Assembly: GCA_902524845.1 (NCBI GenBank)
Contig: CABZEW010000004.1
Location: 19,785 to 83,784, forward strand
Direction of reading: 5' to 3'
Length of the DNA stretch: 64,000 nucleotides
From: an uncultured Alphaproteobacteria bacterium
GTDB taxonomy: Bacteria > Pseudomonadota > Alphaproteobacteria > Rhodobacterales > Rhodobacteraceae
The notes beneath the pieces are model-generated. The model was not told the origin of the DNA, searched no databases, and saw only the letters and a list, made by a program, of their open reading frames with translations. Shown one piece after another: positions 39,586-49,406 of the stretch (the first letter of the stretch is position 1; each line of letters starts with the position of its first letter). The position numbers were made by a program, and so were the translations under genes.

Positions 39586-40290
39586 TTGTTTATCCTAATC
39601 ATTGGAAGCGCACCGGATGCATTAGAGGCTAAAAGTTTTAAGAGAGAGCTTTTTCAGGGCGTCGTAACTATAAACAACGCTTGGAACGTAAGAAAAGATT
39701 GGGACTATTGTATATTTCCTGATGACTTTCCAAAAGATAGGAGGCCTAGAAAAAACAAAGACCAAAAGTTGATCGGTTCAGAGCAGTATGTTCTAGTTCA
39801 AAATAAATATGGGGGGTTCGCTTATGCTGGAGGAACAATGGCTTTTACTGCGGGATACTGGGCACTTGGACATTTCAAACCCAAAGCCATAGCATATATC
39901 GGTTGTGATATGGTTTATGATGGGGAAAATACACATTTTTATGGAAGAGGCAGCCCAGATCCTCTAAGGAAAGATCCTACTTTAAAAAATTTAAAGGCTA
40001 AGTCTGCTCGCCTCGAAGCTATTGCTGCATGTCAAAATTGCTCAGTCTTTAACCTCTCAAAAAGACCTAAAAGTAACTTAGTTTTTAGACGCACCAGCTT
40101 AGAAAAAATACCTAAAGAATGTACTCCAAGAAAAGTAAATAGTGACTTATTGAAGATTGCACTGCAGAAGGAGAAAAATTTAGGTTACTTTTTCGAGGAC
40201 GGTAAATACTGGAAACATTTAGCTAAGTTTGACCAAGAAAAAATAGATACTTTGGACAAGCTTTGGGATCAAGTTGTTGGGCTAGATTGA
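39586..40290 (+). CDS. conserved hypothetical protein, Rossmann-like
   Basis: MFILIIGSAPDALEAKSF...YGGFAYAGGTMAFTAGYWALGHFKPKAIAYIGCDMVYDGENTHFYG; follows marR. Confidence 0.5.
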   Translation: MFILIIGSAPDALEAKSFKRELFQGVVTINNAWNVRKDWDYCIFPDDFPKDRRPRKNKDQKLIGSEQYVLVQNKYGGFAYAGGTMAFTAGYWALGHFKPKAIAYIGCDMVYDGENTHFYGRGSPDPLRKDPTLKNLKAKSARLEAIAACQNCSVFNLSKRPKSNLVFRRTSLEKIPKECTPRKVNSDLLKIALQKEKNLGYFFEDGKYWKHLAKFDQEKIDTLDKLWDQVVGLD

Positions 40291-40294
40291 AGCG

Positions 40295-41035
40295 TCATCT
40301 TGTGGCACAAACCGCGTAGTTTACTGTAAAGTCCATTTTTGATAGCTCCCATCCCCAGGATAGTGGGTTAAATACAAATCCCTTTGTGTCCTTGACTGTG
40401 AGACCAGAATTAGAAATTAATTTTTTGAGTTCGTTCGGCTTTATGAATTTATTCCAATCATGTGTTCCCTTTGGTAACCACTGCATCACATACTCAGCAC
40501 CCAAAATAGCATATATGTAGCTCTTTAAATTCTTATTTATTGTTGAACAAAACATGAGACCTTTGCGCTTAAGTAGGTGGGAGCATTTATCTATAAAAAA
40601 TCCAGGGTTTTCTACATGCTCGACAACTTCCATGTTAAGTACTACATCGAATGTCGCCTTTTCTTTCAAAAGATCTTCCGCCGAAATATGGCGATATTTT
40701 ATATCGAGGTTCATTTTTTTTGCATGTAACGAAGCAACTTTAATATTTTTTTCCACTACATCGATGCCTAAGACTTCAGCTCCCATTCTAGCCATTGGTT
40801 CACATAACAACCCACCTCCGCAACCAATATCTAAAACTTTAATTCCTTTTAAAGGCTTCTTATCGAATACCATTTCTTTTTTAAAATGAAGAGATATGTG
40901 ATCTGTTATAAACTCTAACCTACAGGGGTTCAACATATGAAGTGGCTTGAACTTCCCTTCAGCATCCCACCACTCGGTTGCTAACTTTTCGAACTTCATT
41001 ACCTCTTCCGCGTTTATGGACGACATTGTTTTCAT
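40295..41035 (-). CDS. ubiG: ubiquinone biosynthesis O-methyltransferase
   Basis: LATEWWDAEGKFKPLHMLNPCRLEFI, VLDIGCGGGLLCEPMARMGA. Confidence 0.94.
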   Translation of the reverse strand: MKTMSSINAEEVMKFEKLATEWWDAEGKFKPLHMLNPCRLEFITDHISLHFKKEMVFDKKPLKGIKVLDIGCGGGLLCEPMARMGAEVLGIDVVEKNIKVASLHAKKMNLDIKYRHISAEDLLKEKATFDVVLNMEVVEHVENPGFFIDKCSHLLKRKGLMFCSTINKNLKSYIYAILGAEYVMQWLPKGTHDWNKFIKPNELKKLISNSGLTVKDTKGFVFNPLSWGWELSKMDFTVNYAVCATR

Positions 41036-41096
41036 TGAATTGTTCCTATACTCATGACATAATATACATATATATACATATTTTTTATTCTCAAGA

Positions 41097-42074
41097 ATGC
41101 CTGAACAAAATATCTCCCCAGCGAATAGACCGAGGACTACATTATTTCCTGAAATTGAACCATTTAGGAAAAATGTTATCGATCGTGGTGATGGGCACCA
41201 AATATATTACGAAGAATGTGGTAACCCTAGCGGAATACCTGTTGTAGTCGTGCATGGCGGACCAGGTGGAGGATGTAGTCCAACAATGCGCAGGTTTTTT
41301 GATCCTGATGCTTACTACATCATTCTTTTTGATCAAAGGGGCTGTGGAAGGTCTAAACCTTATGCCTCAGTCCAAAACAACACTACCTGGCATCTTGTAT
41401 CAGACATTGAGGCTATAAGGAAAAAGCTTAGCATAAAAAAAGTAGTTTTGTTTGGAGGAAGCTGGGGGGCTGCCCTTTCTTTGATATATGCCCAGTCATA
41501 TCCTGAAATGGTCAGTAAAATAATCCTTAGAGGTGTATTTACAATGACTCAGTCGGAGTTAGACTGGTTTTATAAAGAAGGTGGAGCTAGTATGTTTTGG
41601 CCTGAAGCGTGGCGAGCTTTTAAAAACATGCTTCCACTTGGAGAGCAGAAAGATATTATAGGAGGGTATCACTCAAGATTGTTTGGATCATCCCCTACCG
41701 AACAAGGCCGATTTGCTAGAGCTTGGACGGCTTGGGAAAATGCTTTAGCAAACCTCGAAAGTCCCGGATTTGGTTCTAGCCCCTCCACCGATTATGCAAG
41801 GGCTTTCGCGAGAATTGAAAACCATTACTTCAAGAACCTCGGATTCTTAAGTAACTCTCAGCAAATTAAGGATAACATGCATAAGATATTGGATATACCG
41901 TCAATAATAGTTCAGGGAAGATATGACATGATTTGTCCGCCTGGAACAGCAGACCTAATTCACAGATTATGGCCAAACTCAAATTTAGTTATGGTATCGA
42001 AAGCAGGTCATGCAATGTCTGAGTCGGGTATTACTGCGGCACTAGTTAAAGCAACTGAGCAATTTAAGAACTAG
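41097..42074 (+). CDS. pip: proline iminopeptidase
   Basis: VHGGPGGGCSPTMRRFFDP, LFGGSWGAALSLIYAQSYP. Confidence 0.93.
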   Translation: MPEQNISPANRPRTTLFPEIEPFRKNVIDRGDGHQIYYEECGNPSGIPVVVVHGGPGGGCSPTMRRFFDPDAYYIILFDQRGCGRSKPYASVQNNTTWHLVSDIEAIRKKLSIKKVVLFGGSWGAALSLIYAQSYPEMVSKIILRGVFTMTQSELDWFYKEGGASMFWPEAWRAFKNMLPLGEQKDIIGGYHSRLFGSSPTEQGRFARAWTAWENALANLESPGFGSSPSTDYARAFARIENHYFKNLGFLSNSQQIKDNMHKILDIPSIIVQGRYDMICPPGTADLIHRLWPNSNLVMVSKAGHAMSESGITAALVKATEQFKN

Positions 42075-42711
42075 CTTCATTTATTTTTATAATAAAACTC
42101 TCAAAGGCGCTATATGTATTTTTTCTAGGCTTTTGGAAAGATAAAATTGTCATAACAACCATTTTATTGTCGACTATGAAAAAGTATTTTCTGACAAATT
42201 CTATACGCTCTGAAGAATTGATCATTTGAAAGTTCACATGGAAAAATTTCTTTAGTAATTTCTTTTCGCCAAAGACTATCTTTTTATCACTGGTGACTGC
42301 TAGAAATTTTTTCAACTCCACATTTTTAGCGATGGTCGATAAGTATTTTTGCTGAGAAATATTATTTGGAACAATTAATTTTGTAAATGTGATATGAACA
42401 ATCGTATCAACTGGTCTACGGCTAAAATAGAAATTATTTCCGTTACTAACAGCAAGACAATTTGTTACAACCATGGTTTCTTGAAAAGCTGTGGAGCTAT
42501 AAGCGTTTTTATCCGAACAAAAACCGCTTGGAAGTTGCTGCCTTATATAAAATTGACCTGATGGTATAGAGATTGAATTGATTAGCGGCCCAGATCCAAT
42601 TGATAAACAGCCACTTAAGAATAGCAAGAAATGGATTGCTACAAATATTTTCGTTAAATTAGCCACAATTAAAGCTCCAATTTTATAAATAGAGTTTATC
42701 CACAATGCCAC
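42064..42711 (-). CDS. hypothetical, possible lipoprotein (LSGC lipobox-like)
   Basis: Hydrophobic N-term AIHFLLFLSGCLSIGSG; no family recognised. Confidence 0.45.
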   Translation of the reverse strand: MALWINSIYKIGALIVANLTKIFVAIHFLLFLSGCLSIGSGPLINSISIPSGQFYIRQQLPSGFCSDKNAYSSTAFQETMVVTNCLAVSNGNNFYFSRRPVDTIVHITFTKLIVPNNISQQKYLSTIAKNVELKKFLAVTSDKKIVFGEKKLLKKFFHVNFQMINSSERIEFVRKYFFIVDNKMVVMTILSFQKPRKNTYSAFESFIIKINEASS

Positions 42712-42802
42712 TTGGAAAAAACAGTTGGTTTATTTTTATTTTGTATAATGTTATTTTTTAGTTTAGCAATAAAGATTATATAATATTCGACTGGTATCTA
42801 AA

Positions 42803-43708
42803 ATGAATTGGATCTCTAACTTCGTTAGGCCAAAAATCAATGCAATGTTTTCACGGAAAGGTAACTCTGAGACGCTATGGGTTAAATGTCAAAGCTGTGA
42901 CTCTATGATATTTCATAAAGAGTTTGCCCAGAGTTTGAATGTGTGCCCAAATTGTAACTATCACATGTACATGTCTCCAAAGGAACGTTTTTTATCTTTA
43001 TTTGACAACGGAGTCTACTCCACGATTGATTACGAATTTCCTATACAGGATCCCCTGAATTTTAAAGACACAAAAAAATATACTGACAGAATAAAAGATG
43101 CTCAAAAAAGTACTGGCCAAAAAGAGGCAATTTTAGTGTCTGAGGGTCACTTAGGAGGAATGAATACTATTATAGCCTGCCAAGACTTTAAGTTCATGGG
43201 TGGTTCTATGGGGATGGCAGTAGGAAACGCAATTTTGGAGGGAGTAAAGAAAGCAGTCAAAAATAAGTCGCCTTTTATTTTGTTTGCTGCTGCAGGTGGT
43301 GCAAGAATGCAAGAAAGTGTTTTGTCATTAATCCAAATGCCGAGAACAACTGTGGCGATTGAGATGCTAAGAGATGCTGCGCTTCCCTATATAGTTGTGT
43401 TGACAAATCCTACAACTGGTGGAGTTACGGCGTCTTATGCAATGCTTGGTGATGTACAAATAGCCGAACCGAATGCTCTTATTTGCTTTGCAGGACCTAG
43501 AGTGATAGAACAAACCATTAGGGAAAAGCTACCGGAAGGCTTTCAAAGATCAGAGTATTTGTTTGATCATGGAATGCTTGACAAAGTGGTGTCAAGAAAG
43601 TTTTTAAGAGAAGAGCTAATAAGATTGATCTATCTATTAAAAAATCAACCTCCACCTATTAGAGGAAAAATTACAGAAGTTGATGGATCTAATGGACGAG
43701 ATACTTAA
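42803..43708 (+). CDS. accD: acetyl-CoA carboxylase carboxyltransferase beta subunit
   Basis: Zn ribbon CQSC...CPNCNYHMYMSPKER; AAAGGARMQESVLSLIQMPRT. Confidence 0.95.
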   Translation: MNWISNFVRPKINAMFSRKGNSETLWVKCQSCDSMIFHKEFAQSLNVCPNCNYHMYMSPKERFLSLFDNGVYSTIDYEFPIQDPLNFKDTKKYTDRIKDAQKSTGQKEAILVSEGHLGGMNTIIACQDFKFMGGSMGMAVGNAILEGVKKAVKNKSPFILFAAAGGARMQESVLSLIQMPRTTVAIEMLRDAALPYIVVLTNPTTGGVTASYAMLGDVQIAEPNALICFAGPRVIEQTIREKLPEGFQRSEYLFDHGMLDKVVSRKFLREELIRLIYLLKNQPPPIRGKITEVDGSNGRDT

Positions 43709-44987
43709 AAGGCTTGAATCTTTACACCCTAAAATAATTGATCTTAAGTTAGACAGAGTAAAAAGACTTTTGCGACGACTAGGAAACCCTGAAAGATCAT
43801 TAGCTCCCATAATCCATGTCGCTGGCACAAATGGAAAAGGTTCGACTATTGCTATGATTAAAGCCGGATTACAAAGTAGTGGACTTAAAACACACGTCTA
43901 TACCTCTCCACATTTGGTGCACTTCAATGAAAGAATAGAGATAGCAGGCAAAAGAATAAGTGAAGACAAATTAAAAAAAGTTCTCATTGAGTGCGAAAAT
44001 ATAAATAATTCTGAGCCAATAACATTTTTTGAAATGGTTACTTGTGCAGCTTTTCTTGCGTTTTCGAGGGAGACTGCTGACTATACGCTTTTGGAAGTTG
44101 GACTTGGCGGGGAGTTTGATGCTACAAATGTTGTTCAAAACCCAGTAGTCACGGTTATCACTCCAATATCCTTCGATCATAAGGAGTATTTAGGTAAAAC
44201 AATAAAAAAGATTGCAATGGCTAAAGCTGGCATAATTAAGAAAAACACTCCCACTATCATTTCAGATCAGTCTGCAAAAGTAAAAAAAATATTGGAAGAA
44301 AAATGTATGGCTAACAGAAGTGACATTATTTGGTCAGCTGACCTTTTCACTTTATCTTGCTCTAAAAAATCCATTATTCCAAGAAAGGGAAGTAAGAGTA
44401 TTGAATTTCCATTCCCTTCCCTGACAGGCACACACCAAATCAGCAACGCAATGACTGCTATTGCTACGCTTAAGCATTTAAAAATCCCTGAAGATCACAT
44501 AAGTGAGGGCTTAAGATCGACTTACTGGCCTGCAAGGCTTCAGAAAATCGAGAAGGGAAATCTATTCGACTTTATTAAAAAATATAATATTAATAATCAG
44601 TTATGGCTTGACGGAGGTCATAATGAAGCTGCTAGTATTCGGCTAAGGGAAAGCATGAGCTCTATAAACAAAAAAAATCTTCATATCATTTATGGCTCTC
44701 TTAGAAATAAAGATCACATTTCTTATTTGACAAACTTAATGACTATCTCCTCATCACTTTGTCTAGTTGAAATCGAAAATCAGCCTGCTTCACTGCAAAA
44801 AAAAGTAGCTGTTTCTGATGCTAAAGGAATAGGCTGGGAACAAGTCTATGCGGCAGATGACATTCGAGACGCTATTGAATACACTTGCAGTAAAAACAAT
44901 ATAGGTGACTCACATATTTCGATTTTAATTTGTGGTTCCTTATACTTAGCGGGGCAAGCTTTGAAAGAGAACGGGATTTCAATCTAA
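43680..44987 (+). CDS. folC: folylpolyglutamate/dihydrofolate synthase
   Basis: [49 protein letters not shown]. Confidence 0.93.
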   Translation: MMDLMDEILKRLESLHPKIIDLKLDRVKRLLRRLGNPERSLAPIIHVAGTNGKGSTIAMIKAGLQSSGLKTHVYTSPHLVHFNERIEIAGKRISEDKLKKVLIECENINNSEPITFFEMVTCAAFLAFSRETADYTLLEVGLGGEFDATNVVQNPVVTVITPISFDHKEYLGKTIKKIAMAKAGIIKKNTPTIISDQSAKVKKILEEKCMANRSDIIWSADLFTLSCSKKSIIPRKGSKSIEFPFPSLTGTHQISNAMTAIATLKHLKIPEDHISEGLRSTYWPARLQKIEKGNLFDFIKKYNINNQLWLDGGHNEAASIRLRESMSSINKKNLHIIYGSLRNKDHISYLTNLMTISSSLCLVEIENQPASLQKKVAVSDAKGIGWEQVYAADDIRDAIEYTCSKNNIGDSHISILICGSLYLAGQALKENGISI

Positions 44988-45304
44988 GTGCTTTCGTCAA
45001 TCCAGTTTTTTAAATCAGTTTTAGGTGCCGCGCCAATTTTAGATGAAACCATCTCACCATTTTTAAATATGAAAAGAGCAGGGATACCCCTAACTCCTAG
45101 TTTGCTAGGGCTATCTGGATTTTCATCAACGTTTATTTTCGCAATTTTAATTTTTGCTCCATATTCCTCTGACAACTCCTCTAGGGCTGGCCCTATTTGC
45201 TTACATGGCCCGCACCACTCTGCCCAAAAATCAATTACCACAGGAACTGAACTCCTCATTACCTGCTCGTCAAAAGTCTCATCTGTTACATTAAACGTTG
45301 CCAT
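44984..45304 (-). CDS. trxA: thioredoxin
   Basis: [22 protein letters not shown]. Confidence 0.96.
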   Translation of the reverse strand: MATFNVTDETFDEQVMRSSVPVVIDFWAEWCGPCKQIGPALEELSEEYGAKIKIAKINVDENPDSPSKLGVRGIPALFIFKNGEMVSSKIGAAPKTDLKNWIDEST

Positions 45305-45332
45305 GATTTACTCCTAGTTTTTTGATACTTTT

Positions 45333-46745
45333 TTATTTATAAATTCCTTCGAAATATCTTCTGATATCTTTCAGTTCAAAGACGAAATCTCCAGTATTAG
45401 TATTAGAGTCGTTTTCAATAATTTCAATCTCTTTGTCAAAATCGCTGCAAGTTTTCCATTTTTCTTTGTTAAGGCTTGTTAATTGGTTTGCAACTGAACG
45501 CTCAATTTTATCTCTAACACTTAATGGCAAAACTTCAGGACATTCTTCATAGATAAGCCTTAATCCAAAATAAGAATAACGTTTGTCGAAAAACTTCTGA
45601 CATAGATTATATCTATTTGACCAACTTTCTTCGCGAAACAGTTGCTTCAATTTTTGATCTTTATTATTTGGGAAACCTCCAGTATACAAGGTTTCCTCAG
45701 CCATAATGTCTTCCTGTGAACCAATCAATTCTTTCTCTCGTTGATTCTCCTCTGCAATATCTAAAAGCATGGATGCAATATTTTTCTTGAAGGAGGTTGC
45801 ACATTCTAAGATGCCAGCACGCCTTTGAAATTCATTAATGTTTATTGAATTCGTAAACCAACTGCCTTCGATTTGGTTTTTTTTCAATAATATTGGACCC
45901 TTATTTGATTTCACAAATTTAATAAATTTTTGACCGCTAGCATAAAGATCTTTTAAATCCTTTATATCTAATTCTACTAGTTCTTGAGGATCGTAATTGA
46001 GATCAAAGAGAACTGGAAAATTATAAACGGGGTGAGTTAACAGTAAACTTCCTGAAATTGCAGTAGTTTTGCCATAAAAAGTTTGGCACAGAAATAGCAT
46101 TTTCTCTTCAGAAAGGAGTTTGTAAGCAATCGATTTATTTGTCCCTTCTAAGAATGATTGCCATAAGCTTGGTTTTCGTTTGGATATAAGTTGTGCCAGT
46201 TTTTTCGTGGCCATTACATCACCAAAGGCGTCGTGAGCAAGATGACCAATATAGTTTGCTGGTGCTATTTTTTCGAGCTTGAACGTCTTCTTGTTTTTTT
46301 TATTAAGTGGTACATTAATAGTACCGGGAAAAAAAAATTCAACCGTTCTTAGTAGCTCCAATAGATCTCCCCTGTTATTATTATTTCTACTGGTTAAGTA
46401 GGGATCAAGAAGTGTCCTGAACAACGAGTTTCTCAAGAATTCCTCGTCAAAATTAATACTATTATAACCAATAAATGTAGAAGGCGACCATTTAACAAAT
46501 TTTTCTTCTAATTGATGAATCATCTCATAATGTGAACAATCCGTTTTTATGAGTCTAGCATAATCAGTATTGTTTACGGCAAGAGCGAAAGGGCTTGGAA
46601 TTAAGCCCGGCTTTAATCTACATCTGAGTTCAAATGATTCTATCTCGTCAAATTCTCTTGAGACTTTTGTTGCTCCTACTTGGAGAATTTGGTCCCAATG
46701 TGGATCTCTACCTGTAGTCTCAAAGTCATAAAAAATTAAATCCAT
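45333..46745 (-). CDS. sbcB: exodeoxyribonuclease I
   Basis: DEDDh nuclease: IFYDFETTGRDPHWDQILQVGA, FIGYNSINFDEEFLRNSLF, LAHDAFGDVMATKKLAQLI; full ExoI length. Confidence 0.88.
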   Translation of the reverse strand: MDLIFYDFETTGRDPHWDQILQVGATKVSREFDEIESFELRCRLKPGLIPSPFALAVNNTDYARLIKTDCSHYEMIHQLEEKFVKWSPSTFIGYNSINFDEEFLRNSLFRTLLDPYLTSRNNNNRGDLLELLRTVEFFFPGTINVPLNKKNKKTFKLEKIAPANYIGHLAHDAFGDVMATKKLAQLISKRKPSLWQSFLEGTNKSIAYKLLSEEKMLFLCQTFYGKTTAISGSLLLTHPVYNFPVLFDLNYDPQELVELDIKDLKDLYASGQKFIKFVKSNKGPILLKKNQIEGSWFTNSININEFQRRAGILECATSFKKNIASMLLDIAEENQREKELIGSQEDIMAEETLYTGGFPNNKDQKLKQLFREESWSNRYNLCQKFFDKRYSYFGLRLIYEECPEVLPLSVRDKIERSVANQLTSLNKEKWKTCSDFDKEIEIIENDSNTNTGDFVFELKDIRRYFEGIYK

Positions 46746-46756
46746 ATTTTGTTATC

Positions 46757-47281
46757 CTATACCTTTTCACTATTAAAATGTCCACACCCTAGTAAGGCTC
46801 TTGTCAAAGAGCCCCACCTATTGCCAAAAAATTCAATTTTTATATCTCTTGCCTCTTTCAGCTTTTTGGCTTCTTTGATCTTTACAAATACATATCGTGA
46901 GAGGCTTTTCGTATCTAGAATTTCGGGCCATTCTAGAAGTGTTATTTGACTGTCGAAAATATCTGGTATACCCAACTCGAATAGTTCCACCTCACCATTA
47001 ACTCTGTAGAGGTCAATATGGGAAATTTTACAATACTGAAAATCATAGCTTTGAATCAAAGCAAATGTCGGAGACGCGATTTCCTCAATATCAAAATTTT
47101 CTTTTTTCGCTTTACCTGTAATTATCAGCCTAGCAAACTCTGTCTTTCCAACGCCGACCTTTCCTGAAAGAAGAAGCAGGTCACTGTTTTCTGTATATTC
47201 TGCAAAAACATCACCTATTTCAGAAAGGTCAGGGATTCTTAAATCACGCGACTCTAAAACAATAAGAGGTTCAGCTAACAT
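46757..47281 (-). CDS. tsaE: tRNA threonylcarbamoyladenosine biosynthesis ATPase TsaE
   Basis: LLLSGKVGVGKTEFARLII, SPTFALIQSYDF, HIDLYRV, LLEWPEIL; start chosen at MLAEPLIV. Confidence 0.9.
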   Translation of the reverse strand: MLAEPLIVLESRDLRIPDLSEIGDVFAEYTENSDLLLLSGKVGVGKTEFARLIITGKAKKENFDIEEIASPTFALIQSYDFQYCKISHIDLYRVNGEVELFELGIPDIFDSQITLLEWPEILDTKSLSRYVFVKIKEAKKLKEARDIKIEFFGNRWGSLTRALLGCGHFNSEKV

Positions 47282-48680
47282 TCCTTGGATTTTCCTTAAC
47301 TTTAGATTTTTTGTCCCAATGCAAGACCTCAATTGAAGACCTTTCCCATGAAATTTCAACTTTTGCACCTGTTATTCGCTTTTTCCCATCATTTTCACTC
47401 CACTTCTCATTTGAGAATTTCAACTTTCCATTGGTTCGTTCTAATAAAATGTTTGCGATAAACAAACCTAGGCCCATTCCTTTTTCAGATGTTTCCATTT
47501 TTGCGTCGGTTGAATAGAAAGTACTTTTCTTTAGAAACGGTTCCCCAATCATTTTTGTAAAATCATAAGGAAATCCTTTTCCATCATCTATTATCTCAAG
47601 GATTAAATTTTTAGAGTACGTAATTAAATTTATATCCACTGTCGATTTTGCAAATTTTAGCGCATTGTGCACAATGTTTCTGATACCATGGATCAGTTCG
47701 GGCTCTCTTCTCACCATAGGTATCATTTTTTCTTTTATTGAAATGCCTTCGTGGCCCTGTCTCACCCCGTTAAGCCTGAAAATTATTTTCTTGTCTAGTT
47801 TTTTATAGGGCTGACTAGCTTCAATAATAAGTGTAAAGAAATTAATCGTTTTCACATATTGATCATCTTTGCCAAGTGACCCCATATCCGAAATAATTGC
47901 CTTACATCTTTGAATTTGATCAAATATTAATTTTATATCTTGATAAATGGGGCTGTCGCTATCAATTTCATTGAGAAGCTCAGATGAGGCTAATTTTATC
48001 GTCGCAAGAGGTGAACCCAATTCGTGACCCAAGGCAGCAACTACACCGGTCAACGCTGTTAGTTTTCTTTCTCTTTCCAGGGCAACTTGAGCAGCCTGAA
48101 GGGCTTTATTCATGTTCGAGTTATCTAGGAAAATGCGTCGAGCATAGCTGCCTAAAAATGTCACAGTAATTATCAAGGAAGCTGAGAAACCAACTAATAA
48201 AATTTCTGGCGACTTTAATACATCTCCCGATCTGTCAATTATTGGGAAGTATTTAACACTTAAAAGCACAATGCTTAAAAGTGTCATGAAACCAAGAGTA
48301 ATAAGATAAAAAATTGGTAAAGAAGATGCTGAGACAATAGCGGGTACAATTACAAGTATCGAAAAGGGGTTGCTTATGCCTCCAGAAAAAAAAAGTAGTA
48401 AGGAAATTTGCGTTAAGTCAAAGGCAAGGAACAAAAAAGTCTTAAAAGCTGACAATCTTTTTTCCGCTCTGAAATATATACTAGATGTAATATTGACTAA
48501 GCAAGAAAATAAAATTATTGTGAGACATGCCTCAAAATTAAAAGTGAAGTCCAGTATATAACCAGTCACTGCTATTGCAAAAACTTGCCCAGCTATCGCC
48601 AACCATCTGAGATTTATAAGTGTTTTAGGCTTTATCCAGCTCTCATTTAAATATATTTGACTTTTAATAAAATCGATCAT
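47271..48680 (-). CDS. regB: RegB/PrrB-type redox sensor histidine kinase
   Basis: GGISNPF quinone motif, HELGSPLATIKLASSEL H-box, QRCKAIISDM redox-Cys region, GKGFP/GMGLGLFIA ATP lids. Confidence 0.9.
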   Translation of the reverse strand: MIDFIKSQIYLNESWIKPKTLINLRWLAIAGQVFAIAVTGYILDFTFNFEACLTIILFSCLVNITSSIYFRAEKRLSAFKTFLFLAFDLTQISLLLFFSGGISNPFSILVIVPAIVSASSLPIFYLITLGFMTLLSIVLLSVKYFPIIDRSGDVLKSPEILLVGFSASLIITVTFLGSYARRIFLDNSNMNKALQAAQVALERERKLTALTGVVAALGHELGSPLATIKLASSELLNEIDSDSPIYQDIKLIFDQIQRCKAIISDMGSLGKDDQYVKTINFFTLIIEASQPYKKLDKKIIFRLNGVRQGHEGISIKEKMIPMVRREPELIHGIRNIVHNALKFAKSTVDINLITYSKNLILEIIDDGKGFPYDFTKMIGEPFLKKSTFYSTDAKMETSEKGMGLGLFIANILLERTNGKLKFSNEKWSENDGKKRITGAKVEISWERSSIEVLHWDKKSKVKENPRNVS

Positions 48681-48845
48681 TCTTATTATTGAAAATCTAA
48701 AATTGCAATTGTTTTAACTAACATACTTTTTGCAAAATGCCCTTAAAATTTATTTTCTTAATTAACCGCTTCTATGTATTGCACGGGAAAATATTTGACG
48801 CACAATGATTTTGGCACATATTGTTTCTACAAAAAAGAAACCTGA

Positions 48846-49400
48846 ATGTTAAATATGACGAAATTCAAGATAGATGAAGATAATTCGCTCCTCATTCTGG
48901 ATGATGATGAACCATTTTTGAAGAGATTGAGTATGGCAATGGAAAAGAGGGGTTTCAATGTTTTTCCTGCCAACTCTATGGCGGAATTTGAAAGAATTGT
49001 AAAAGAAATCTGCCCAAACTACGCAATAATTGATCTTAGGCTTAACGACGGCACCGGATTAGATGCTGTGGAGACCATAAGAAGTAAAAAACCTGATTCA
49101 AAAATAGTCGTACTCACCGGGTATGGCGCAATCACCACAGCCGTTGCAGCGGTTAAGATAGGTGCAATTGATTATTTGTCAAAGCCAGCAGACGCAAATG
49201 ATATTTTAAATGCGCTTGTTTTTAGCAACCAGAGTAAGCCTCCCCCACCAGTCAACCCGATGTCGGCAGATAGGGTAAAGTGGGAGCATATTCAAAGAGT
49301 ATTTGAACTATGCAATAGAAACGTTTCTGAGACCGCCAGGAGACTAAGCATGCATCGACGGACACTTCAAAGAATTTTAGCTAAGAGAAGTCCCAAATAA
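48846..49400 (+). CDS. regA: RegA/PrrA-type response regulator
   Basis: LLILDDDEPFLKRL receiver, YAIIDLRL, Fis-type HTH NRNVSETARRLSMHRRTLQRILAKRSPK. Confidence 0.93.
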   Translation: MLNMTKFKIDEDNSLLILDDDEPFLKRLSMAMEKRGFNVFPANSMAEFERIVKEICPNYAIIDLRLNDGTGLDAVETIRSKKPDSKIVVLTGYGAITTAVAAVKIGAIDYLSKPADANDILNALVFSNQSKPPPPVNPMSADRVKWEHIQRVFELCNRNVSETARRLSMHRRTLQRILAKRSPK

Positions 49401-49406
49401 ATCATT

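Noticed and set aside
48361-48561. Short + strand ORF (63 aa) within regB
   Set aside because: Antisense to RegB transmembrane coding region; no support.
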